From: JACRBT01 sp964474285
GTDB lineage: Bacteria; Chloroflexota; Dehalococcoidia; Tepidiformales; Tepidiformaceae
Length of the DNA stretch: 64,000 nt
NCBI GenBank assembly: GCA_964474285.1
Contig: CAYYSD010000002.1
Location: forward strand, 4,009-68,008
Reading direction: 5' to 3'
The translations under genes and the position numbers were made by a program. Positions 8,598-16,685 of this stretch are shown in pieces. The notes under the pieces are model-generated. The model worked only from the letters and a program-made list of their open reading frames with translations, made no database searches and was not told the origin of the DNA. Each line of letters starts with the position of its first letter. Position 1 is the first letter of the stretch.

Positions 8598-9011
8598 ATG
8601 GTCCCAAAGGCACTCATCGCAAGCGTCCTGGGTGCGACCATCCCTGCGAGCGCCCTTGCTTCGATAGCGGTGGCGGGGATGGTATGGGGCGGAACTCGTT
8701 CGACTTCCTTCGCGCTCGACGGTCTCGGCGAGGCGACCGTTCATGAGTACCACTTTGTGGAGTCGCATCAGGATCTCGCAGCAGGCGTCCCGTGCTATTG
8801 CGGATGCCACGGCCTGGGGCACAGGTCACTTCTCGACTGTTACATCCGGCCGGATGGCCGCTACGAACGCCACGCCAGCGGCTGCGCAGTCTGCGGCATG
8901 GAAACTAACGACATCGACCGAATGCTCGGCGAAGGCATGGACACCCGCTCAATCCGAACTGCTATCGATGCGGCCTACTCATCGTATGGCAGACCGACCG
9001 GCACCCCATAG
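8598..9011 (+). CDS. PCYCGC-motif secreted protein
   Basis: A 137-residue protein with an N-terminal hydrophobic stretch (about 5-30, export signal or anchor) and the diagnostic PCYCGC block (Cys66, Cys68, Cys70) followed by GHRSLLDCYI and CAVCGMETND. Proteins of the PCYCGC family are extracytoplasmic; their exact role is not established, but the Cys/His pattern suggests metal binding. The ATG at 8598 was preferred over the GTG at 8589, because AAGGGGG sits about eight bases before the ATG but directly against the GTG. It follows the repressor-protease pair by 211 bases and precedes the DUF1573-like gene. Confidence 0.72.
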   Translation: MVPKALIASVLGATIPASALASIAVAGMVWGGTRSTSFALDGLGEATVHEYHFVESHQDLAAGVPCYCGCHGLGHRSLLDCYIRPDGRYERHASGCAVCGMETNDIDRMLGEGMDTRSIRTAIDAAYSSYGRPTGTP

Positions 9012-9022
9012 GACCAACGAAG

Positions 9023-9562
9023 ATGCCTCGATCAAACCAGGCTCGCCGAAGCCGCACCCAATCGAGCAAGTCAGCTCACAGTGGGCTTCTGCTCACCGCC
9101 GGCGCACTCGTCCTCGCGATCGTTGCGGGAACAATTTGGCTCTCCTCAGGCGGTCGGGAGGATGACGGGGCCTCGGCACCTGGGAACTCCGCCGCCGTCC
9201 AACTGCCGATCGCGAACTTGCCGCAGGTCGCTGGCGGCGTCCAGGTGAAAGAGCCCGCAGTCGAGCGTGGGAGGCTTCCGCTCGACACCACCGTCACGCA
9301 GGTTTATGAACTCGTGAACACGGGGCCGGAAGCGGTGCTGCTCGGCAAACCGGCTATCGAGGTGCTCGATGGCTGCTGTCCTCCACAGCCGCAGCTGAGC
9401 CACAGCACGATTGGCGCGGGTCAGACTGCGACGGTCGCCCTGAGCATGCAGATGCACGAGGGTATGGACGGCCCACACCTGTTCCATCTGACCGTCCCGG
9501 TGCGAAGCGCCGGAGGCGAGGATGTGCTGCACCTGTACTTCAAGGGGAACTTCCAGGGGTAG
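9023..9562 (+). CDS. Membrane-anchored DUF1573-like (CCPP/MHEGM) protein
   Basis: A 179-residue protein with a short basic start, one transmembrane helix (about 21-41) and an extracytoplasmic beta-sandwich. The domain has VYELVNTGPEAV, DGCCPPQP and MHEGMDGPHLFHL, a pattern typical of DUF1573-like proteins in Chloroflexota and Actinobacteria. The paired Cys and the Met/His-rich MQMHEGM loop could bind copper, but this is inference. It lies 11 bases after the PCYCGC gene and is surely co-transcribed. It converges on the sigma-factor gene, with 6 bases between stop codons. Confidence 0.7.
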   Translation: MPRSNQARRSRTQSSKSAHSGLLLTAGALVLAIVAGTIWLSSGGREDDGASAPGNSAAVQLPIANLPQVAGGVQVKEPAVERGRLPLDTTVTQVYELVNTGPEAVLLGKPAIEVLDGCCPPQPQLSHSTIGAGQTATVALSMQMHEGMDGPHLFHLTVPVRSAGGEDVLHLYFKGNFQG

Positions 9563-9568
9563 CGGCGG

Positions 9569-10123
9569 CTATTTTCCCTCGCTCCCACAGGTGCAATCGA
9601 CGCAGTGACCCTCGGCACAGATGCCGCAGGCGTCTTCGAGCTGCCGCCGAAGCGCCTGGCGTGCCCGGTGACGGCGCACCTTCAGATTGCCGGTGGTTAT
9701 CCCCAGCCGCCGGGCCACCTCGTCGGGCCTTTGCCCGGCGAGGTCGAGGGCCTCAATCAACTCGGCGTACTCCGGCCTGAGCGACGGAAGCAGTGCCTCG
9801 AAGCACGCGCATATCGTCCGCTCGTCGTCCTTGCTCAGGTCCGGCAGATCGGGGAGTTCGCCGGTTGGCGCGATGTGCCGGCGTGCGACGTCGCGCTTCC
9901 GGTACTCGTCCACGACGGAGTTGCGAAGGATTCGGAAGAACCATGGGATGAGCCGCTCGTCGTCACGCAGTCCAGGTGCAGCCCGGAGCGCTCGAAGCAG
10001 GCTGTCGTGGACGATGTCCTCCGCGAGTTCCGGGTCATTGATGCGGTGGTGCACGTATTCCACGAAGCGCTGGCGGCTCTTGTAGAGGTGTGCGATCCGC
10101 TCCTGTTCGGGGGCCTGCGACAT
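9569..10123 (-). CDS. ECF sigma factor with cysteine-rich C-terminal tail (CorE-like)
   Basis: A 184-residue extracytoplasmic-function sigma factor. Region 2 is visible as DPELAEDIVHDSLLRALR and WFFRILRNSVVDEYRKR, and region 4 as LDLAGQRPDEVARRLGI with a helix-turn-helix. The last ~20 residues add a Cys/His cluster (CGIC, then HC, DC and TC). This architecture matches CorE-type (ECF44) sigma factors, whose cysteine-rich tail senses copper or cadmium directly and which lack an anti-sigma partner. No anti-sigma gene is seen here, and the copper genes are adjacent. ATG 10123 follows GGGAG by about six bases; ATG 10126 is a near alternative. Confidence 0.8.
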   Translation of the reverse strand: MSQAPEQERIAHLYKSRQRFVEYVHHRINDPELAEDIVHDSLLRALRAAPGLRDDERLIPWFFRILRNSVVDEYRKRDVARRHIAPTGELPDLPDLSKDDERTICACFEALLPSLRPEYAELIEALDLAGQRPDEVARRLGITTGNLKVRRHRARQALRRQLEDACGICAEGHCVDCTCGSEGK

Positions 10124-10397
10124 CATTGCTCCCGGGACCGATGACCCGGTCACCGCGAATAGCGTACAGGATTCAGCGTCTGCCACGGCACCTTGCGAAG
10201 GCGCTCCCTGGTGCGTGAGGCCCGCCCAGTGCCGCGAACGTTGAGCGTCATTGCATGTCGTTCCCCTCGGGGACCCGGTCGCGCTGCCCCCGTAGGTGGG
10301 CTGCGCCGTCGGCCGAGGGTGCCTCGACGGCTTTCGCGACGACTCTCTAATCAACCCCCGCGATTGACAACTCTGATATCCCGGGAGCAAATGGGTT

Positions 10398-13388
10398 GTG
10401 TCTAACGGCTACTTCGCGCCGAGCACCAGTTCCGCGGGGGCCGGCAGCCCGTTCGTCGGGCGCCAGCAAGAAATGCAGACGCTCTTCGGATTGCTCAGTG
10501 ACGCCTCCCAGGGCAGCGGGCGAGTCATAATGCTGTCGGGCGAGCCGGGCATCGGCAAGACGGCGCTCCTGCACGAGTTCGCCCGCATGGCGCGAAGCGC
10601 CGGTTGGCGGGCACTCCTCGGTCAGGCCTACGACAGCGAGGGCATGCCGCCATACCTCCCGTTCACAGAGGCTCTACGGGAACACGTCGTGTCTGCGACT
10701 GATGCGGAGGTCGCCGCGTTGCCGCCCGAGGTCGCGGCCCTCATCCCCAACCTGCAAGTGCGCGTACCGCGCGCCGAGCACCGGCAGTACTTCGACGCCG
10801 CCAGCGAACGGTACCGCTCTTTCGAAGCGGTTTGCTCCTGGTTTGCAGACCTTGCACACCGGCCCGGCTCCTGCGGCCTCCTGCTCGGGATCGAAGACAT
10901 CCACTGGGCAGACGAGCCGACGCTCCTGCTTCTCGAGCATCTCGCGCGGGGGCTGCACAAGTCACCCATTCTCCTCGCGATCACGTACCGGGACACGGAG
11001 GTGAAACCGGGCCGCCCACTGGCACGCACTCTCGAACAACTCGCTCGCGTGGGAAACACGGAAGTCCGCAGCCTCCGGCCCTTCGACGCGGTTGGCGTGG
11101 CAAAGCTCCTCGAAGCCCTGAGCGGCGCCCACCCGCCACGACCAGTCGTTGACGCCGTCTACGGCGAGACCGAGGGCAACCCGCTCTTCGTTCGTGAGAT
11201 CTACCAATACCTGGCAAGTGAGGGCCGGCTCTTCGATGAACAGGGTCACTGGCGGCCCCGCCTTCGCATCGACGAAGCGGAGGTTCCCCAGGGGATTCAG
11301 ATGGTGATTGGCCGCCGGTTCCAGCGACTGAGCGAAGACTGCCGCCACGCGCTGACAGTGGCATCCATCATCGGCCGAGTCTTCGACTTTGAGCTGCTCA
11401 GAAGGGTCTCCGGGGCAGGTGAGGCAGCATTGCTCGGCGCCATGGACGAGGCTGCGCAGGCACACTTGATAGCGATCGGCCAGGCCGTCGACGCCGAAGC
11501 CCACCTGGTGTTCACTCACGAACTCATCCGGCAGACACTCGTCAGTGATCTTTCGCTCCCCCACCGCCGGGCGCTCCATCTCGCGGTTGCCGAGGCGATC
11601 GAGGAGATGCACGCGGACGACCTTGTCCCATTTAGCGCTGAGCTGGCACACCACTTCCGCCTTTCCTCCGTCGCGCCGGTGAAGACCATCGAATACTCGA
11701 AACGCGCGGCGGGAGCGGCCCTGGTGACATTCGCGTGGGAGGACGCCGCGAGGCACCTCGAGGTCGCGATCCACACGCTCGACCGAATCGATGGCTCAGA
11801 CAGCGAGCGATGCGACCTTCTCATTGGGCTGATCGGAACTCTCATGTCAGCGGGCAGGTGGGATCAGATCATTACGTCGACCGCTCCTCTCGCCTACCAA
11901 CTCGCCGAATCGCTGCAGGATCAGGAACGGATGGGCGCGGTCGCGCGGACGGCCGTTGATGCCCTCGGCCAGCTGGCGGGCGCGGCGGGGCTCACTACAG
12001 CAGCTGGCTCGCTGTGGCTTGAACGCGCGTCCGCGCTGACGGCGGAGGGAACGCCGGAGCGAATCTTCGTCGATCAGCGCGCGGCCGCCCGGCTCGACGG
12101 CATGGGCAGACAAAATGTCGAGGCTAACGTTGAAAACTATCGGGCGGCGCGGGCCCTCGCCGACCGCGAGGCGCTCTTCACCGCGGCCGTTGGTCCGCTG
12201 AACGGGCCAACGGCCTCGCCGGGCCTTCTCCACCTGTCACAATCCGTACTTCGAGAGATGGCGGAAGAGCCTTCTGAGGGCGTGAGTCCGCCTACCCTCG
12301 CCAAGTTCCTTGGACGCGCCGCGGAGTGTCACCTGCTCTTTGGCGATCGCGCGGCCTTTGACAGAACCAGAGATCGGATGCTGGGGATTGCCAACCAGAG
12401 CAGGGACTCTTTCGTCAGCGACTCTTGCACGCTTGTCGAACTCATCAGATGCATACTCGAAGGAGACCTCGAACGCGGTTCGGAACTCCTCGAAACTCCA
12501 GGCTTCGATTCGGTCTTCCACGTGTTCGTGTCACGGGTTCACGGGGCTCGGATGAACCTTTGGCTCGGTCGATCTGCCCAAGTCCAGGGGATGCTTGAAG
12601 GCATACCGGAGTACTTCCGTTCGGAGGCGGCGCCGCAGATCTGGAGGCCAGCCCGGGCCTGGCTGCTCGCTGCATTGGGCCGCGCCGAAGAGGCCAGGAA
12701 TGAGTTGAGGCAGTGGCTGACGGAGGCCGAGCCAGTGGAGGCCGCCAAAATATGGGAGATTGTCGGGGCCCTGGATGCCGCGGTCCTGCTCCGAGACCCG
12801 GATCTCGCGCGCCAGCTGACTACTCCGCTTGAACCGGTGGCCCACCTGGCCATCGGCGGCTTCCTTGCCCTGGTCTCGGTGGGACGCCTTGTCGGCGCAA
12901 GCCAAGAACTCCAGGGCAACCATGACTCTGCGCGTTCGTACTATGAAGTGGCTCTTGCAGCCGCCCAGGAAGTCCGCTTCCGTCCGGAGACCGCCCTGAT
13001 TCGGCTCCACCTGGGAGAACTCCTGGTCAGGCACTACCCCTCTCAACGGGAAGCTGCGTTCGCCCTCCTTGACCTCGCGATTGCGGACCTCGGAGCGATG
13101 GGCATGCAGCCTTCGCTCGAGCGTGCTCTCCGCATGCGCGGACGACGCGCCAGAAGCGCTCGGACAGAAGCCTTTCCCGGCCGCCTCACTATCCGCGAAG
13201 TCGAAGTCCTCCGCCTCCTCGCAGATGGCTGCACGAGCAAGGAGATCGGCGACGAGCTGGTGTTGAGCGTGCGCACGGTCGAGAGGCATATCGCAAACAT
13301 CTATCTCAAAACGGGCACCCACAGCCGGGTCGCGGCCGTGAACTACGCCGGCGCCCACGGTCTGCTTCCGCCTGGCCTTTCACTCTAG
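10398..13388 (+). CDS. Large ATP-binding LuxR-family regulator (LAL/MalT-like)
   Basis: A 996-residue regulator with an N-terminal AAA/NACHT-like ATPase domain (Walker A GEPGIGKT at 48-55, Walker B-like LLLGIEDIHWAD), a long helical TPR-like middle, and a C-terminal LuxR helix-turn-helix over about the last 60 residues (REVEVLRLLADG, SVRTVERHIANI). LAL regulators use ATP and a ligand to control transcription activation; the ligand here is unknown. The GTG start has GGGAG ten bases upstream. It is divergent from the sigma-factor gene and is followed by small secreted proteins that it may regulate, which is a guess from position only. Confidence 0.86.
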   Translation: MSNGYFAPSTSSAGAGSPFVGRQQEMQTLFGLLSDASQGSGRVIMLSGEPGIGKTALLHEFARMARSAGWRALLGQAYDSEGMPPYLPFTEALREHVVSATDAEVAALPPEVAALIPNLQVRVPRAEHRQYFDAASERYRSFEAVCSWFADLAHRPGSCGLLLGIEDIHWADEPTLLLLEHLARGLHKSPILLAITYRDTEVKPGRPLARTLEQLARVGNTEVRSLRPFDAVGVAKLLEALSGAHPPRPVVDAVYGETEGNPLFVREIYQYLASEGRLFDEQGHWRPRLRIDEAEVPQGIQMVIGRRFQRLSEDCRHALTVASIIGRVFDFELLRRVSGAGEAALLGAMDEAAQAHLIAIGQAVDAEAHLVFTHELIRQTLVSDLSLPHRRALHLAVAEAIEEMHADDLVPFSAELAHHFRLSSVAPVKTIEYSKRAAGAALVTFAWEDAARHLEVAIHTLDRIDGSDSERCDLLIGLIGTLMSAGRWDQIITSTAPLAYQLAESLQDQERMGAVARTAVDALGQLAGAAGLTTAAGSLWLERASALTAEGTPERIFVDQRAAARLDGMGRQNVEANVENYRAARALADREALFTAAVGPLNGPTASPGLLHLSQSVLREMAEEPSEGVSPPTLAKFLGRAAECHLLFGDRAAFDRTRDRMLGIANQSRDSFVSDSCTLVELIRCILEGDLERGSELLETPGFDSVFHVFVSRVHGARMNLWLGRSAQVQGMLEGIPEYFRSEAAPQIWRPARAWLLAALGRAEEARNELRQWLTEAEPVEAAKIWEIVGALDAAVLLRDPDLARQLTTPLEPVAHLAIGGFLALVSVGRLVGASQELQGNHDSARSYYEVALAAAQEVRFRPETALIRLHLGELLVRHYPSQREAAFALLDLAIADLGAMGMQPSLERALRMRGRRARSARTEAFPGRLTIREVEVLRLLADGCTSKEIGDELVLSVRTVERHIANIYLKTGTHSRVAAVNYAGAHGLLPPGLSL

Positions 13389-13732
13389 CGAGTCCCGTCC
13401 GCCCGGCCCACGAGGGGACGCCTGCATAGTTCGTGCCAATCCGGCCGCGGGTGTCCAACGGCGCGCGCTGGAAGTTACGCACTTCCCCGGAAGTCATCGC
13501 ACCTCTGCAGGTCCATCGTGGGGGCACCGGTGGACTCGCCGGACGGGGGCAGCACCAGCTGCCGGCGCCCGGCGGGCCGCCGGCCAGTTCGGCCACCACA
13601 GGAGGTGCAGACGGCAGCTGACATTGGCATCCCCAACGAACCTCGCCGTCGGCGCTGCCGGCGCTGCCGGGACCCGGCTCCGCCTGCTCGCCACAGACCG
13701 GGCGGGAGGGGTACTCCCGCGAGGAACCACTT
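13389..13732. other. Intergenic, no gene seen
   Basis: A GC-rich stretch between the LuxR regulator and the first secreted protein. I see no convincing reading frame, terminator or promoter. Frames on either strand here are repetitive Arg/Gly/Pro translations typical of non-coding GC-rich DNA. Confidence 0.5.
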
Positions 13733-14197
13733 ATGATTCGGAAGACATTGTTCGGCGCTCTTGCGGCCTTCGGGCTCGCGATCGTGGGTCTCGGCTTCGG
13801 TAGCCAGTCCGCTTCGGCAGAGGTCGTGGCGAACATGAAGGGCGCGGCCCCCCACGTAGTCTACGACAATCCGTGCGAGCCCGGGATCAACCCGATCAGC
13901 TTCGATGGACGCTACCACTACGTCTGGTACACGACCCCAGAAGGCCACACCATCATGCGCTACAACCTGCACTTCGTGGGGACGGACACCAACGGTACCG
14001 AATACATCTTCAACTTTCAACGCACGATGGACCACCAGGACTGGCCAGTAATGGTGCCTTATAGCGACGTCATTGTGCGGCGGTTCATCAGTAAAGGCGC
14101 CGGCGACAACGCGACGATTACGATGACCATCGCCTGGGCGACCACCATCCCACCTGCACCAGCCGACGTGGTGACGACGATTACCTGTCGAGGCTGA
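13733..14197 (+). CDS. Secreted protein of unknown function
   Basis: A 154-residue protein with a clear Sec signal peptide (basic IRK start, hydrophobic core to about residue 22, likely cleavage in SASAEVV). The mature part is beta-rich with two cysteines (NPCEPG near the start and TITCRG at the end) that could form a disulfide. No family is recognised. It has a good ribosome site (GAGGAA seven bases before ATG). It is the first of three small exported proteins in a row, so a cell-surface role is plausible but unproven. Confidence 0.65.
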   Translation: MIRKTLFGALAAFGLAIVGLGFGSQSASAEVVANMKGAAPHVVYDNPCEPGINPISFDGRYHYVWYTTPEGHTIMRYNLHFVGTDTNGTEYIFNFQRTMDHQDWPVMVPYSDVIVRRFISKGAGDNATITMTIAWATTIPPAPADVVTTITCRG

Positions 14198-14731
14198 CAC
14201 GCACGCCATGAGCCGCGCTCAATGAGGGGTGCTTCGATCCTTTCGTGGAGCGGCCGGGCATGGCTTTGCTGCCCGTGCCGTCCACGTTGATCGGAGAGCG
14301 CCTTGTGGGCCCCCGGTGAGGTCGCCCCGGTGATTGACGAGGGCCAGCAACATCTGGCCCTCGTGCCTTGTCGCTCGCGCACGGCTCTGCCTCCGCCGAA
14401 CACCGCAACGGCCGCGCCGCCGTTGCAGGCAGTCGCGCTACCAGGCCAGGCGGGCGGAAGCGGCCCCCCGGGCGCTCTGCGGTAGCCCACGCGCGGGTTG
14501 CGGAGCAACCCGCGAGGGACCTCCATGCTGTCCCGATCAGCGGACCCACGCCCTGTTCATGAACGGCATCGAATGCTGGGGAGAGGATGTCCTAAGGGCG
14601 ATTCTGAGCAGGCCTTCAATCTTGACCTGGCGTTCTGGACTCGCCCCTTTAAGTGAACAATCATTTATTTGGACGCTGCGCTGGGGATTGGTCTTCACGA
14701 AGCGTCCGGGACAACAGACAAGGAGTCGTAT
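14198..14731. other. Intergenic, no gene seen apart from a hairpin
   Basis: Over 500 bases between two secreted-protein genes. It contains the hairpin at 14337-14364 and an AT-richer stretch (about 14645-14675) just before the next gene, where a promoter may lie: TTGACC at 14622 with a poorly spaced TTTAAG. No protein-coding frame is convincing on either strand. Confidence 0.5.
14337..14364 (+). terminator. Hairpin, possible terminator
   Basis: A perfect 11-bp stem (ACGAGGGCCAG paired with CTGGCCCTCGT) with a 6-base loop, 140 bases after the stop codon of the first secreted-protein gene. There is no T-tract, so it may be a factor-dependent terminator or an RNA-stability element. Confidence 0.4.
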
Positions 14732-15427
14732 TTGAACAGAAAAAGGATCGCCTTTTCAGCGATCGCCTCGATTGTCGCCATTGTGGCGCTGAGCGCATCG
14801 GCGGTCGCGGCCACGACCCCACAGGTCGGAGCAAGCGGCAAGACCTTTGCGTCGAGCATTGTCGTCTGTGCAACGAACCCGGCCACGGGCACACTGTCCC
14901 CGGTTGTTGATGCCGGCCTCTACCAGCCGAAGTCAAACGCAAAGGCCACCGTTTCGCTCAACGGCGCGCCTGTCGCCACGGTCACGGCCGCCGCTCCGGC
15001 TGCCACGGTCTGGCTGGCGGACGGCAGCAACATCGTGGTCGTGGCGATCAATAAGAAGTCAAGTGACAGTTACGCGTTCAGCGTCCAACCGGACATGTGT
15101 CAGCCGGACACCTCCGGCAATACGTTCAGCGCGGATGGGGCATGGGAGTACGGCGCCAGCGGAAAGTCCTCCGTCACCGTCACAGCGGGGTGCGCCTGGA
15201 ACGCCCGCACCGGGCAGCCGCAACCGTACGTGACGCTCGTCGACAACGGCAACTACCTGCTGAATGTGTCCGTCAACGGCGTGCCGCTGACTCAGCTCAG
15301 CGCCACGCACCCGAACACCCCGGTGTTTCTGAGCGCCGGCCAGAACGTGATCTCCGCCGCGAACGGCAGTCTTTCGACGGACTACTACCTTCGGGACGGC
15401 GGCAGCGGTATGTGCACACTCCCCTGA
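14732..15427 (+). CDS. Secreted protein with a duplicated domain, unknown function
   Basis: A 231-residue exported protein. The TTG at 14732 was chosen because AAGGAG lies about seven bases upstream and the signal peptide (NRKR, then a hydrophobic run ending in SAVAA) starts there. The mature protein is two copies of a ~90-residue beta-rich domain. Each begins GASGK, has a Cys before N-A-TG, then VSLNGAP/VSVNGVP, a VWLADGSNIV/VFLSAGQNVI strand, and ends in MC. The paired Cys in each copy suggest disulfides. I do not recognise the family; an adhesin-like or surface-layer role is possible. Confidence 0.65.
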   Translation: MNRKRIAFSAIASIVAIVALSASAVAATTPQVGASGKTFASSIVVCATNPATGTLSPVVDAGLYQPKSNAKATVSLNGAPVATVTAAAPAATVWLADGSNIVVVAINKKSSDSYAFSVQPDMCQPDTSGNTFSADGAWEYGASGKSSVTVTAGCAWNARTGQPQPYVTLVDNGNYLLNVSVNGVPLTQLSATHPNTPVFLSAGQNVISAANGSLSTDYYLRDGGSGMCTLP

Positions 15428-15757
15428 CGTGCTGAGCTGAACCACGGGTGGGCGCCGCCGCCGGCGATCACCCGTTGGAGCCAGGGGCACGCTTCGACTG
15501 ATGGCCGGTCCTTTGCCGGTTGCCCACGAAGATCGTGGGCAACGCAAGGGACCGGTCTGATACGGTTGGTCCGTGGGTTGGAGACGATGCTTCCTGCCCG
15601 GGCGCTTCGTCATGAAGAGACCCCTGGAGGGGGTCGCGCGTCTGAATGGCTGTCGCTGTGGTCCGCTCCACGTCCCCTGCCCCTTCTTGATGCCCGATGG
15701 TCCGGTCCGATAGGCTGCGAGGCGTCCCGGAGAACCCACCATGGCGGAGGTACCATC
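15428..15757. other. Intergenic region with one long hairpin
   Basis: Holds the long inverted repeat at 15505-15555 and no convincing reading frame. The rest is unremarkable GC-rich sequence before the next small secreted-protein gene. Confidence 0.5.
15505..15555 (+). terminator. Very long hairpin, possible terminator or structured RNA
   Basis: A 12-bp outer stem (including one G-T pair) and an 11-bp inner stem (GTTGCCCACGA paired with TCGTGGGCAAC, 3-base loop) are separated only by a 2-base bulge on one side, giving 23 pairs in 51 bases. It lies about 80 bases after the duplicated-domain gene. No T-tract follows. It could be a terminator or a small mobile palindromic element. Confidence 0.5.
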
Positions 15758-16045
15758 ATGCGCAGGGGAACATCCATCGTTCGGGCACTTTGCTTGACCG
15801 TCGTAGCCGGAGTTGCGTTGGGCTGGGGAGGTCCCTTCGGTCTTCCCGCAGAGCCGGAGATGGTCTCCGCGAGCGCTCCCGACGTTGTCGTGAGACCTCC
15901 TGCACCGCCCGCGGGCCCCATCCCTATACCGTACCCGAACCTGCCGACGCGATCAGGCAGGGAGTCGCCTGTCCTGGTCGCATTTCGGCTGGCCGAGTTG
16001 AGGTCCGGAGGCGTGATCGAAGTGCAGGACGTGGTCATCGAGTGA
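15758..16045 (+). CDS. Small secreted protein, proline-rich, unknown function
   Basis: A 95-residue protein with a signal peptide (MRRGTSIVR, then a hydrophobic stretch to about residue 27). A proline-rich linker follows (PPAPPAGPIPIPYPNLP), then a short C-terminal segment containing VLVAFRLAELRSGG. GGAGG lies seven to eight bases before the ATG. No family is recognised. It may be a small surface or periplasmic protein belonging with the two exported proteins upstream. Confidence 0.5.
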   Translation: MRRGTSIVRALCLTVVAGVALGWGGPFGLPAEPEMVSASAPDVVVRPPAPPAGPIPIPYPNLPTRSGRESPVLVAFRLAELRSGGVIEVQDVVIE

Positions 16046-16423
16046 GTCCACGCAAATGGTGCAAGGTCTTGCGTTCGGGGCCCACGCGAGCAGTATGGCG
16101 ACCGAGTCGCACGCGCGAAGTACACCTCGGTGCTCCCGTTTCGTAGTGGCTGACACCGTTCGTCGTGTGGTTGACCAGGGCAAGCACCGGCATGCCCCTG
16201 CGCCGGGAGATGCCGTCCACCATTGTTGGCGCATCCCCGGCTCGTCGACGAAGCAGTATGGTCCGGCGCCCGGCGAACGCCGGCGGCCAGCCTTTCGGCA
16301 CTCAACGAGTACCCGGCCCCCGTTTCGATCAGGGCTGCGACAAGGGGCAGGAATCCCGATGTGGTATCTGTCGACGAGTCGAAACGACCCTGTTCAACTC
16401 GATTGAACATGTTGAAAGTGATA
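16046..16423. other. Intergenic, no gene seen
   Basis: Between the small secreted-protein gene and the tRNA gene. Open frames exist on both strands, but none has a plausible start signal, domain or codon pattern. I see no hairpin or repeat. Confidence 0.45.
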
Positions 16424-16495
16424 TACCCCCGGCAGGAATCGAACCTGCGCACATGGTTTAGGAAACCACTGCTCTATCCGCTGAGCTACGGGGGC
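16424..16495 (-). tRNA. tRNA-Arg (CCT)
   Basis: Folds as a complete cloverleaf on the minus strand. The 7-bp acceptor is GCCCCCG with CGGGGGT (closing G-U pair). The D arm is AGCTCAGCGGATAGAGC, and the anticodon stem is GTGGT/ACCAT around loop TTCCTAA, so the anticodon is CCT (reads AGG). The T arm is GCAGGTTCGATTCCTGC. The 3' CCA is not encoded, unlike the tRNA-Gly in this window. Confidence 0.93.
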
Positions 16496-16685
16496 ACGTC
16501 GAATCAGGCCGCGGGCACGGTCCATGCGGAGCAGCTCGACCGGCCGCTGACACCGGAGCAGTGTACCAAACCCGAATTTCCGATCATCCCGGGCGGGACA
16601 TCGAAAGGATGGCCGCCGAGCGGGAGGAAAGGCGGCAACCGGGGTGCTCGCCGGGCCGTGGAGCCAGGCTGGTTCCTGAACCACC

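Noticed and set aside
10364..10392. Sigma-70 promoter (TTGACA) for the LuxR regulator
   Set aside because: TTGACA is present at 10364-10369, but no -10 element lies at the right distance before the start codon.
16046..16423. Possible gene on either strand before the tRNA
   Set aside because: No start signal, no domain and no codon bias; the frames look random.
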